5,361 nucleotides of DNA from an uncultured Clostridia bacterium (GTDB lineage: Bacteria > Bacillota > Clostridia > Oscillospirales > Ruminococcaceae): assembly GCA_945933905.1 (NCBI GenBank), contig CAMEQX010000114.1, positions 1 to 5,361 on the forward strand, written 5' to 3'. The position numbers and the translations under genes are program-made. Position 1 is the first letter of the stretch. Each line of letters begins with the position of its first letter. Shown piece after piece: positions 1 through 4,995 of this stretch. Under the pieces are notes generated by a model. The model was not told where the DNA came from. It did not search any database and saw nothing but the letters and a program-made list of their open reading frames with translations.

Positions 1-1
1 G

Positions 2-391
2 TCTTCCACAGCGGCAGCCGTGCCGATTGTCAAGGACTATTTCGAGAAGGTTGACGGGGACAATATGCTTCGCGACAAGCGGCTCGGCGGGGTAAACTGC
101 CCATACTGCGAGGAGAAAATGAGCGTTCGCGAGTGGTTTTTCAGCAACAGGCGTTCGTGCAAAACGATTGCCGAGTGCGCTGAGCACGGCGCTTTTCTTG
201 TGAAGATGAAGGCGCTGCGGATTTCCGACACGAATTATACGGTAATTCGCTCGGTTTTCGCGGCAAATGAAAGCGATATTCAATCGTATGAACGCAAGCT
301 TCGGAAACGAAAAGAGGCAATAGAACGCAGAAAGCTTGAAAAAAAGAAGAATGCGGAGGACAAAAATGAAAAAAAGCACGATAATGTTTGA
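2..391 (+). CDS. Partial protein, C-terminal Cys/His cluster and basic tail
   Basis: The frame is open from the left edge, so this is probably the C-terminal end of a larger protein; a GTG at 20 and an ATG at 65 are possible internal starts, but neither is convincing. Numbering from the GTG codon, a CPYC pair (Cys27, Cys30) is followed by Cys47, Cys53 and His56, a spacing that could bind zinc. The last 35 or so residues are almost all Lys, Arg and Glu and probably form a charged helix. I do not recognise the family with confidence. The first visible residues (SSTAAAVPIVKDYF) resemble the helix after the last catalytic motif of DEDDh 3'-5' exonucleases of the KapD/ERI-1 type, but this is a guess. 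The stop overlaps the downstream HAD gene by 26 bases, which suggests one transcript and coupled translation. Confidence 0.6.
   Translation, partial: SSTAAAVPIVKDYFEKVDGDNMLRDKRLGGVNCPYCEEKMSVREWFFSNRRSCKTIAECAEHGAFLVKMKALRISDTNYTVIRSVFAANESDIQSYERKLRKRKEAIERRKLEKKKNAEDKNEKKHDNV
355..360 (+). promoter_or_regulatory. Ribosome binding site setting the HAD gene start
   Basis: GGAGGA lies 5 bases before the ATG at 366. The open frame extends back to an ATG at 336 and another at 351, but neither has a comparable site. Starting at 366 also places the conserved DxDGT motif at residues 9-13, as expected for HAD enzymes. The site lies inside the end of the upstream gene, which fits translational coupling. 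Confidence 0.85.
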
Positions 392-1076
392 TATGGACGG
401 AACGCTTGTGCCGTTTGTGAGCGAGGACTTTTTGAAGCTGTATTTCGCGGGACTGACGAAAAAGCTCGCGCCGCTCGGTTACGCGCCAAAAACCGCTGTC
501 GATGACCTTTGGGCAGGAACCGCGGCGATGGTGAAAAACGACGGTTCTCGGCTCAACAGCGAGGTTTTCTGGGAGGTTTTCCGCGCGAAAAATCCCGATA
601 AGCCCGACGCAAAGCCGCTTTGCGATGAATTTTATGTGAACGAGTTCGACAAAACGCGCGCTTCACTGCGTGAAAACCGCGATATGAAGCCGATGATAAC
701 AAGTCTGAAAAACGCGGGCTTTGACCTGATTTTATCGACAAACTCGGTGTTCCCGCTGTCCGCGATGATAACGCGCCTGAAGTGGATAAACCTTGACGAG
801 AGCGATTTCACGCTGATTACAAACTACGACAACAGCTCGTTCTGCAAGCCGAACCCCAAGTATTTCTCGGAGATTATGGAAAAAACAGGAAAAACCGTGG
901 ACGAGTGCATTGTTGTCGGAAACAGCGTGAAGGAGGACATAATGCCCGCGAAATCGCTTGGTTTAGCGACGTTTTGGGTAACGGACTATCCCGAAAATCC
1001 CGACAATACCGATACATCTTCTTTCGACAAGGGCAGCATAAAGCAGGCGGAGGAATTTCTGCTTAATCTAGTCTGA
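366..1076 (+). CDS. HAD-superfamily hydrolase (phosphatase-like)
   Basis: This 236-residue protein carries the four HAD motifs in order. Motif I is FDMDGT, with nucleophile Asp9 and acid/base Asp11. Motif II is LILSTNS, with Ser124 or Thr125. Motif III is Lys161 in CKPNPKYF, and motif IV is VVGNSVKEDI, ending in Glu190-Asp191. The helical cap at about residues 17-105 between motifs I and II fits a C1-capped, subfamily I enzyme. Motif IV has GN where GD is more usual, but the ED pair for Mg2+ binding is kept; similar GN variants occur in other Firmicute HAD proteins as far as I recall. It is probably a cytoplasmic phosphatase for a small phosphorylated metabolite; the substrate cannot be read from the sequence. 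It overlaps the upstream gene by 26 bases, and no terminator is visible before the next gene. Confidence 0.9.
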   Translation: MKKSTIMFDMDGTLVPFVSEDFLKLYFAGLTKKLAPLGYAPKTAVDDLWAGTAAMVKNDGSRLNSEVFWEVFRAKNPDKPDAKPLCDEFYVNEFDKTRASLRENRDMKPMITSLKNAGFDLILSTNSVFPLSAMITRLKWINLDESDFTLITNYDNSSFCKPNPKYFSEIMEKTGKTVDECIVVGNSVKEDIMPAKSLGLATFWVTDYPENPDNTDTSSFDKGSIKQAEEFLLNLV

Positions 1077-1123
1077 GGCTTGAAAACACGTCTTTTTCGG
1101 CATTTACAAGCATAAAATGTCGA

Positions 1124-1130
1124 GAGGTGA
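1124..1130 (+). promoter_or_regulatory. Ribosome binding site for the PRC-barrel gene
   Basis: GAGGTGA is separated from the ATG at 1136 by 5 bases. An in-frame GTG at 1127 lies inside this motif and so is unlikely to be the start. The motif therefore decides for the 96-residue form. Confidence 0.8.
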
Positions 1131-1135
1131 GAAGA

Positions 1136-1426
1136 ATGGTTTACAGCTTCAACGATTTGCGGTGCAAGGAAATCATCAACGTGAAAAACGGCGCGCGGCT
1201 GGGTTATCCCGACGATATCGAATTCGAGAGCTGCACCGCGAAAATCTGCCGTTTAATCGTTTTCGGCAAGGCAAAATTCTTCGGGCTTTTCGGCAGAGAA
1301 GAGGATTTTTTCATAAAATGGTGCGATATTGAGGTTATCGGCGAGGACACAATCCTCGTTTCTTGTGATATTCCGTCAAATTGCCGAAAATCAAAGGGAA
1401 AAGGGTTTGGAAGTTTGTTTAAATAG
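1136..1426 (+). CDS. YlmC/YmxH family PRC-barrel protein
   Basis: This 96-residue protein matches the small Firmicute YlmC/YmxH family, usually annotated as sporulation-associated with an unsettled biochemical role. The N-terminal stretch [20 protein letters not shown] (residues 5-24) is the typical opening beta-hairpin of a PRC-barrel. [17 protein letters not shown] segment (47-62) and [11 protein letters not shown] (65-75) follow, both characteristic of the family. The C-terminus is a short basic GKGFGSLFK tail. It has no signal peptide or membrane segment, so it should be cytoplasmic. It contains five Cys residues (10, 33, 38, 63, 77) plus Cys83, rather many for its size. No strong promoter is seen in the 59 bases upstream, so it may be read with the HAD gene. 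The start at 1136 is set by the adjacent GAGGTGA. Confidence 0.88.
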   Translation: MVYSFNDLRCKEIINVKNGARLGYPDDIEFESCTAKICRLIVFGKAKFFGLFGREEDFFIKWCDIEVIGEDTILVSCDIPSNCRKSKGKGFGSLFK

Positions 1427-1441
1427 ACGAACAAAAAACTC

Positions 1442-1470
1442 TTGTAAAATCAGGACAAATATGGTATAAT
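1442..1470 (+). promoter_or_regulatory. Sigma-A promoter of rpsB-tsf, extended -10
   Basis: The -35 TTGTAA (1442-1447) and the -10 TATAAT (1465-1470) are 17 bases apart. A TGG immediately before the -10 gives an extended -10 element. Transcription would begin near 1477, leaving a leader of about 125 nt before rpsB. The promoter starts just 15 bases after the PRC-barrel gene, with no terminator between them, so some read-through into rpsB is possible. Confidence 0.88.
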
Positions 1471-1476
1471 AATTCG

Positions 1477-1602
1477 GTAAATGTGCGCGGGGTAAATTCG
1501 CGCATAAATACACACCGCGCGACAGTTTCTTGTTGGTGCGTTTCGGCGCTTGAGGAATGTTTCGTGCGGGAGGAAAAAAACCAAAATCAGGAGGAAAAAC
1601 CA
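1477..1602 (+). promoter_or_regulatory. Structured 5' leader of rpsB, possible autoregulatory site
   Basis: The inferred untranslated leader is unusually long. It opens with a hairpin: 1482-1489 pairs with 1499-1506 around a 9-base loop, with a perfect six-pair TGCGCG/CGCGCA core. A weaker second stem can be drawn from CACC (1513-1516) to GGTG (1535-1538), with ACA/TGT pairing inside. S2 is known to repress its own rpsB-tsf operon through the leader in several bacteria. Assigning that role here is inference, and no match to a named RNA family is claimed. Confidence 0.45.
1569..1594 (+). promoter_or_regulatory. Tandem Shine-Dalgarno-like repeats before rpsB
   Basis: GGAGGAAAAA occurs twice, at 1569 and 1590, 21 bases apart. 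The second copy (AGGAGG, 1589-1594) is 8 bases before the rpsB ATG and is the working site. The first has no start codon at a usable distance; it may be a standby site or a local duplication. Confidence 0.6.
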
Positions 1603-2334
1603 ATGGCAGTAGTATCTATGAAACAGCTTCTGGAGGCAGGCGTTCACTTCGGACACCTCACAAAGAGATGGAATCCGAAGATGGCTCCGGATATCTTCAC
1701 CGAAAGAAACGGAATTTACATCATCGACCTTCAGAAAACAGTAAGAAAGCTCGACGAGGCTTACAACTTCATTCACGAAACAGCAGCTAACGGCGGCGAA
1801 ATCCTTTTCGTCGGCACCAAGAAGCAGGCTGCCGATTCCGTCAAGGAAGAGGCTGTTCGCGCAGGCGCACACTATGTAAACGCTCGCTGGCTCGGCGGTA
1901 TGATGACCAACTTCAAGACCATTCAGAAGAGAATTAACCGTCTTGAGCAGCTTCGTACAATGGAAACAGACGGCACTTTCGACCTGCTTCCCAAGAAAGA
2001 GGTTATCAAGCTCAACCTCGAAATCGAGAAGCTTGAGAAGTTCCTCGGCGGTATCAAGAATATGAAGAAGCTCCCCGGCGCTCTCTTCGTTGTTGACCCG
2101 CGCAAAGAGAAGATTGCGGTTTCCGAGGCAAGAAAGCTCGGTATCCCCGTTGTCGCTATCGTTGACACCAACTGCGACCCCGATGAAATCGACTATGTTA
2201 TCCCCGGCAACGACGACGCTATCCGCGCTGTAAAGCTGATTGCAGGCGCAATGGCAGACGCTATTATCTCCGCTAACCAGGGCAAAACCGAAGTTGAAGC
2301 CGGTGAAGCGGAAGAAGCTCAGACTGAGGAATAA
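1603..2334 (+). CDS. rpsB: 30S ribosomal protein S2
   Basis: The 243-residue product is ribosomal protein S2, which binds the back of the 30S subunit between head and body and is needed for S1 recruitment or translation initiation where S1 is present. The N-terminal [13 protein letters not shown] and RWNPKM (residues 6-27), the [14 protein letters not shown] block (94-107), and [25 protein letters not shown] (185-209) are family hallmarks. Residues 105-150 form the charged coiled-coil hairpin that protrudes in S2. The last 15 residues are an acidic tail. The open frame extends back to 1483, but the conserved N-terminus and the AGGAGG 8 bases before ATG 1603 fix the start. It is the first gene of an operon with tsf, which follows after 20 bases. 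Codons are strongly biased (AAG, GCT, CTC, ATC), unlike flanking genes, as expected for high expression. Confidence 0.98.
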   Translation: MAVVSMKQLLEAGVHFGHLTKRWNPKMAPDIFTERNGIYIIDLQKTVRKLDEAYNFIHETAANGGEILFVGTKKQAADSVKEEAVRAGAHYVNARWLGGMMTNFKTIQKRINRLEQLRTMETDGTFDLLPKKEVIKLNLEIEKLEKFLGGIKNMKKLPGALFVVDPRKEKIAVSEARKLGIPVVAIVDTNCDPDEIDYVIPGNDDAIRAVKLIAGAMADAIISANQGKTEVEAGEAEEAQTEE

Positions 2335-2354
2335 TTTATATAAGGAGAAAGAAA

Positions 2355-3263
2355 ATGGCTAATATAACTGCACAGGACGTTAAAGAGCTGCGCGATATGA
2401 CCGGCTGTGGAATGATGGACTGCAAGAGAGCGCTCATCGAAGCTGACGGCAACCGCGATGAAGCTGTTAAAATTCTTCGTGAAAAGGGACTTGCTAAGGC
2501 TGCTAAGAAGGCAGGCAGAATTGCAGCTGAGGGCGTTGTAAAGGCAATGACCAGAGGCAATATCGGCGTAGTTGCTGAAATCAACTGCGAAACCGACTTC
2601 TGCGCAAAGTCCGACAAGTTTCTTGGTATGGTTGAGGAGGTTACCAACACCATTCTCGACAATGATGTTGCTGACCCCGACGCACTTATGGAGTGCACTG
2701 TTTCGGGCACCAACGAGAAAATGTCCGAATACCTTACAAACAAGATTGCTACAATCGGCGAGAACATCAAAATCCGCCGTTTCGTAAAGATGGAAGGCAC
2801 GCTTGTTGCTTATATGCACGACGGCGGCAGACTCGGAACTCTCGTAAAGCTCGACACCGATAAAGCTGACGACGCTGAGGTTCTCGCTTGCGGCAAGAAC
2901 GTCGCTCTTCAGGTAACCGCTCTCGGCGCTCAGTATGTAAGCAAGGAGACCGTTCCCGCTGAGGTTCTTGCAAACGAGAAAGAGGTTCAGACCAAGCTCG
3001 TTGAGCAGGAAGGCAAGCCCGCAAATGTTGCTGAGAAGATTGTTGAAGGTCGTATGAGAAAGTTCTTCGAGGAAGTTTGCTTGCTCGACCAGAAGTACTT
3101 CAAGGACGACACAATGAGCGTTGGCAAGTATATCCAGTCCGTTGAAAAGGCTCAGGGCTGCTCCATCAAGGTTGACAGCTTTGTACGTTTCGAGCGCGGC
3201 GAGGGTATTGAAAAGAAGCAGGACGACTTCGCTGCTGAAGTTGAGGCAATGATGAAGAAGTAA
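2355..3263 (+). CDS. tsf: Elongation factor Ts
   Basis: This 302-residue protein is EF-Ts, the guanine nucleotide exchange factor that releases GDP from EF-Tu in the cytoplasm. The N-terminal UBA-like domain is clear: ITAQDVKELRDMTGCGMMDCKRAL at residues 4-27, then DEAVKILREKG (35-45). The INCETDFCAKSD block (76-87) holds the conserved Thr80-Asp81-Phe82 that contacts EF-Tu; Cys83 stands where Val is more common. The core domains follow, including YMHDGGRLGTLVKL (153-166) and the C-terminal EGRMRKFFEEVCLLDQKYFKDD segment (231-252). AAGGAG lies 7 bases before the ATG. It is co-transcribed with rpsB and shares its high-expression codon use. A terminator starts 13 bases after the stop, so pyrH and frr are not part of this transcript. 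Confidence 0.98.
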   Translation: MANITAQDVKELRDMTGCGMMDCKRALIEADGNRDEAVKILREKGLAKAAKKAGRIAAEGVVKAMTRGNIGVVAEINCETDFCAKSDKFLGMVEEVTNTILDNDVADPDALMECTVSGTNEKMSEYLTNKIATIGENIKIRRFVKMEGTLVAYMHDGGRLGTLVKLDTDKADDAEVLACGKNVALQVTALGAQYVSKETVPAEVLANEKEVQTKLVEQEGKPANVAEKIVEGRMRKFFEEVCLLDQKYFKDDTMSVGKYIQSVEKAQGCSIKVDSFVRFERGEGIEKKQDDFAAEVEAMMKK

Positions 3264-3276
3264 TCTTAACTTAAAT

Positions 3277-3308
3277 AAAAGTGCGGCTCCGAAAAGAGCC
3301 GCATTTTT
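3277..3308. terminator. Bidirectional intrinsic terminator between tsf and spoIIID
   Basis: TGCGGCTC (3282-3289) and GAGCCGCA (3296-3303) form a perfect eight-pair GC-rich stem around a CGAAAA loop. On the + strand it is followed by TTTTT and, after CA, another TTTTT. On the - strand it is followed by TTTTATTT. Flanking A and T runs can lengthen the stem. It serves tsf from the left and spoIIID from the right; the spoIIID stop codon (3308-3310) touches the edge of the T run. Confidence 0.93.
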
Positions 3309-3595
3309 CATTTTTGCCCGACGCCGAGTTTTTTGCTTTTGAGCGCCTGATATTTTTGCTTTGTGGCTTCGCCGCCGCGAATGTGCCGCTCTTGCTTGTT
3401 TTTGTCGAGAACGGTTTTAACCTCGTCGTAAAGGCGCTTGTTTGCTTTTTCCAGCTTTGTGGTTATATCCTGATGAACCGTGCTTTTGCTAATTCCGAAC
3501 TGTTTTGCGGTACTTCTTACGGTAGCGTTGTTCTGCACGATATAATTTCCGAGAATGACGCATCTTTCTTCATTTCCTTCGCCGTACTGCTTCAA
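3308..3595 (-). CDS. spoIIID: Sporulation transcriptional regulator SpoIIID
   Basis: This 95-residue protein matches SpoIIID, the mother-cell DNA-binding protein that activates and represses sigma-E-dependent genes and leads to sigma-K production during endospore formation. A helix-turn-helix lies at about residues 24-47 (ATVRSTAKQFGISKSTVHQDITTK), where the KSTVHQD recognition helix is the family signature. A second conserved block, EVKTVLDKNKQERHIRGGEATKQKY (58-82), is also diagnostic. The basic C-terminal extension of about 13 residues makes it slightly longer than the roughly 80-95 usual. The start is a TTG at 3593-3595: no in-frame ATG or GTG exists before the conserved region, an in-frame stop lies just upstream, and AAGGGGG is 7 bases away. 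It is transcribed toward tsf, ends in the shared terminator, and has its own sigma-E-like promoter. Confidence 0.95.
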   Translation of the reverse strand: MKQYGEGNEERCVILGNYIVQNNATVRSTAKQFGISKSTVHQDITTKLEKANKRLYDEVKTVLDKNKQERHIRGGEATKQKYQALKSKKLGVGQK

Positions 3596-3601
3596 TGAAA
3601 T

Positions 3602-3609
3602 ACCCCCTT
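3602..3609 (-). promoter_or_regulatory. Ribosome binding site of spoIIID, supports TTG start
   Basis: Read on the - strand this is AAGGGGGT, with the G run 7 bases before the TTG at 3595. An in-frame TAA overlaps its 5' end (3610-3608), ruling out a start further upstream except an ATT too close to the site. Confidence 0.8.
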
Positions 3610-3631
3610 AAGATGTTTTGCGGAACAATAA

Positions 3632-3660
3632 ATAGTATGTTTGGAATGTACGGTTTATGA
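3632..3660 (-). promoter_or_regulatory. Sigma-E-type promoter of spoIIID
   Basis: On the - strand a -10-like CATACTAT (3639-3632) lies 14 bases from a -35-like TCATAAA (3660-3654). The Bacillus sigma-E consensus is about KMATATT, 13-15 bases, CATACAHT, so both boxes and spacing fit well. Transcription would start near 3625, about 30 bases before the TTG. In B. subtilis spoIIID is itself a sigma-E gene, which supports the call; it remains a prediction. Confidence 0.72.
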
Positions 3661-3678
3661 TTGCGGACAAAATGGCTA

Positions 3679-3707
3679 TTGACATTTGAGAGGAAAAAAG
3701 TTATAAT
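3679..3707 (+). promoter_or_regulatory. Consensus sigma-A promoter of the PLP enzyme gene
   Basis: TTGACA (3679-3684) and TATAAT (3702-3707) are both perfect consensus, with the optimal 17-base spacer. The start point would be near 3714, giving a leader of about 28 nt. The two promoters in this spacer point away from each other, with only 18 bases between their -35 boxes. Confidence 0.93.
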
Positions 3708-3741
3708 TATATTTGAATGATAATTTTGTTAGGAGAATAAA

Positions 3742-4995
3742 ATGGATTTTTTTGAATTTTCACCCGAGGTTGAAAAAGCGGCGGATAACGCGATGAAAAA
3801 GTGCGCGGAGCGTTTCGCGGAGCTTGACGAGCTGTGCGAATACAACGGCAGACGCGTTTTGCGCGCGTTTATCGATAACAGAGTGAGCGAAATGCACCTC
3901 AAAGGCACGACGGGCTACGGCTACGGCGACGAGGGCAGGGACAAGCTGGACGCGGTTTTCGCGCAGGTTTTGGGAGCGGAGGACGCGCTTGTGCGGCACA
4001 ATTTCGTGAACGGTACTCACGCGATTGTAACCGCGCTTTTCGGTATCCTCCGAAATCGCGACAACATTCTGTTCACCACGGGAATGCCTTACGATACTAT
4101 TCAGGAGGCGGTTTTCGGGGAGAATGTCGGTTCTCTGCTCGATTATGGGGTAACGAGTCCCGTGGTAAAGCTCGACGAGAACGGCTTGCCCGATTACGAG
4201 AAAATTTCGGAGAACGCAAAGGGCTGCAAAGCGGCTTATATTCAGCGTTCGCGCGGGTATTCGCTTCGTCCTTCCTACGATATCGACACGATTGAGAAGA
4301 TTATCAAGGCGGTGAAATCGACAAATCCCGAGTGTATTGTTCTTGTGGACAACTGCTACGGCGAGCTTGTTGAAAAGCGTGAGCCCACGTCTGTCGGCGC
4401 GGATTTGATTGTCGGGAGTTTAATCAAGAATTTGGGCGGCGGAATTGCCGAAACGGGCGGCTACATAGCGGGGCGCGCGGATTTAATCGAACAGTGCGCG
4501 TACCGTCTGACAACGCCCGGCGCGGGGAAAGAGGTCGGCTGCTCGCTCAACCAGCTTCGCGGAATGTACCTCGGCTTGTTCCACGCACCCGAGGCGGTTT
4601 GCGCGGCGCTGAAAACGTCGGTGTTTGCGGCGGCGCTTTTCGAGGAATTCGGCTACGAGGTGTTCCCGCGCTATAACGAGAAGCGCACGGACATTATCGC
4701 GGCGATAAAGCTGAACGGTGCAGACGAGCTTATTCGCTTCTGCGAGGGCATTCAGAGCGGCTCTCCCGTTGACAGCTCGGCGATGCCGGAGCCGTGGGAT
4801 ATGCCGGGCTATGACAGCAAGGTGATTATGGCTGCGGGCGCGTTTACAATGGGTGCGTCAATCGAGCTTTCCGCGGACGCGCCGCTTCGTGAGCCGTTTG
4901 CAGCTTGGGTTCAGGGCGGGCTGACGTTCTCGACGGGAAAAACGGGAATTATGCTTGCCGCCGACAGAATTTTGAAAGGCAGAAAAAATGGTTAA
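3742..4995 (+). CDS. PLP-dependent YnbB / aluminium resistance family protein
   Basis: The 417-residue product belongs to the fold-type I PLP enzyme family named after YnbB of Bacillus and the 'aluminium resistance protein', also annotated as methionine gamma-lyase-like. Visible hallmarks are GYGYGDEGRDKLDAVFA (58-74), the RHNFVNGTHAI block likely to hold the cofactor phosphate (85-95), VDNCYGE with Asp203 facing the pyridine nitrogen, and GSLIKNLGGGI with Lys229 as the probable Schiff-base lysine. ETGGYIAGR (237-245) and the SPVDSSAMPEPWDMPGYDSKVIMAAGAF stretch (341-368) are also typical. The length is near the usual 410-430. The true substrate of the family is not settled; the lyase name comes from fold similarity. 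AGGAGA is 5 bases before the ATG. It has its own strong promoter and overlaps the next gene by 8 bases. In other Firmicutes ynbB is often near hflX, miaA or glnR, none of which is seen here. Confidence 0.93.
   Translation: MDFFEFSPEVEKAADNAMKKCAERFAELDELCEYNGRRVLRAFIDNRVSEMHLKGTTGYGYGDEGRDKLDAVFAQVLGAEDALVRHNFVNGTHAIVTALFGILRNRDNILFTTGMPYDTIQEAVFGENVGSLLDYGVTSPVVKLDENGLPDYEKISENAKGCKAAYIQRSRGYSLRPSYDIDTIEKIIKAVKSTNPECIVLVDNCYGELVEKREPTSVGADLIVGSLIKNLGGGIAETGGYIAGRADLIEQCAYRLTTPGAGKEVGCSLNQLRGMYLGLFHAPEAVCAALKTSVFAAALFEEFGYEVFPRYNEKRTDIIAAIKLNGADELIRFCEGIQSGSPVDSSAMPEPWDMPGYDSKVIMAAGAFTMGASIELSADAPLREPFAAWVQGGLTFSTGKTGIMLAADRILKGRKNG

Noticed and set aside
1091..1118. Sigma-E-like TCTTTTT and CATAAAAT before the PRC-barrel gene
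   Set aside because: The -10 matches and spacing is 13, but transcription would begin near 1125, inside the ribosome binding site, leaving no room for normal initiation; the -35 is also poor.
1117..1332. Alternative + strand frame starting at ATG 1117
   Set aside because: It overlaps the YlmC/YmxH-type gene in another frame, has no family features, and the GAGGTGA site serves the ATG at 1136.
1405..1441. Possible terminator after the PRC-barrel gene (TTTGTT/AACAAA)
   Set aside because: The stem is AT-only, about six pairs, and lacks a following T run.
1450..1872. A 140-codon open frame on the - strand covering the rpsB promoter and 5' end
   Set aside because: It crosses the rpsB promoter, leader and the conserved S2 N-terminus; the product looks random, so it is a shadow.
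2319..3311. A 330-codon open frame on the - strand opposite tsf
   Set aside because: It is antisense to nearly all of a certain EF-Ts gene, its Leu/Ala/Ser-rich product resembles no family, and it lacks a ribosome binding site. It reflects the biased codons of tsf.
3281..3598. A 105-codon + strand frame opposite spoIIID
   Set aside because: It begins in the terminator hairpin and is fully antisense to a clearly recognised SpoIIID gene.
3700..3735. TTATAATTAT and TGATAAT near the sigma-A promoter as PerR or Fur boxes
   Set aside because: Only one half-site of either palindrome is matched; the first overlaps the -10 TATAAT, which explains it better.
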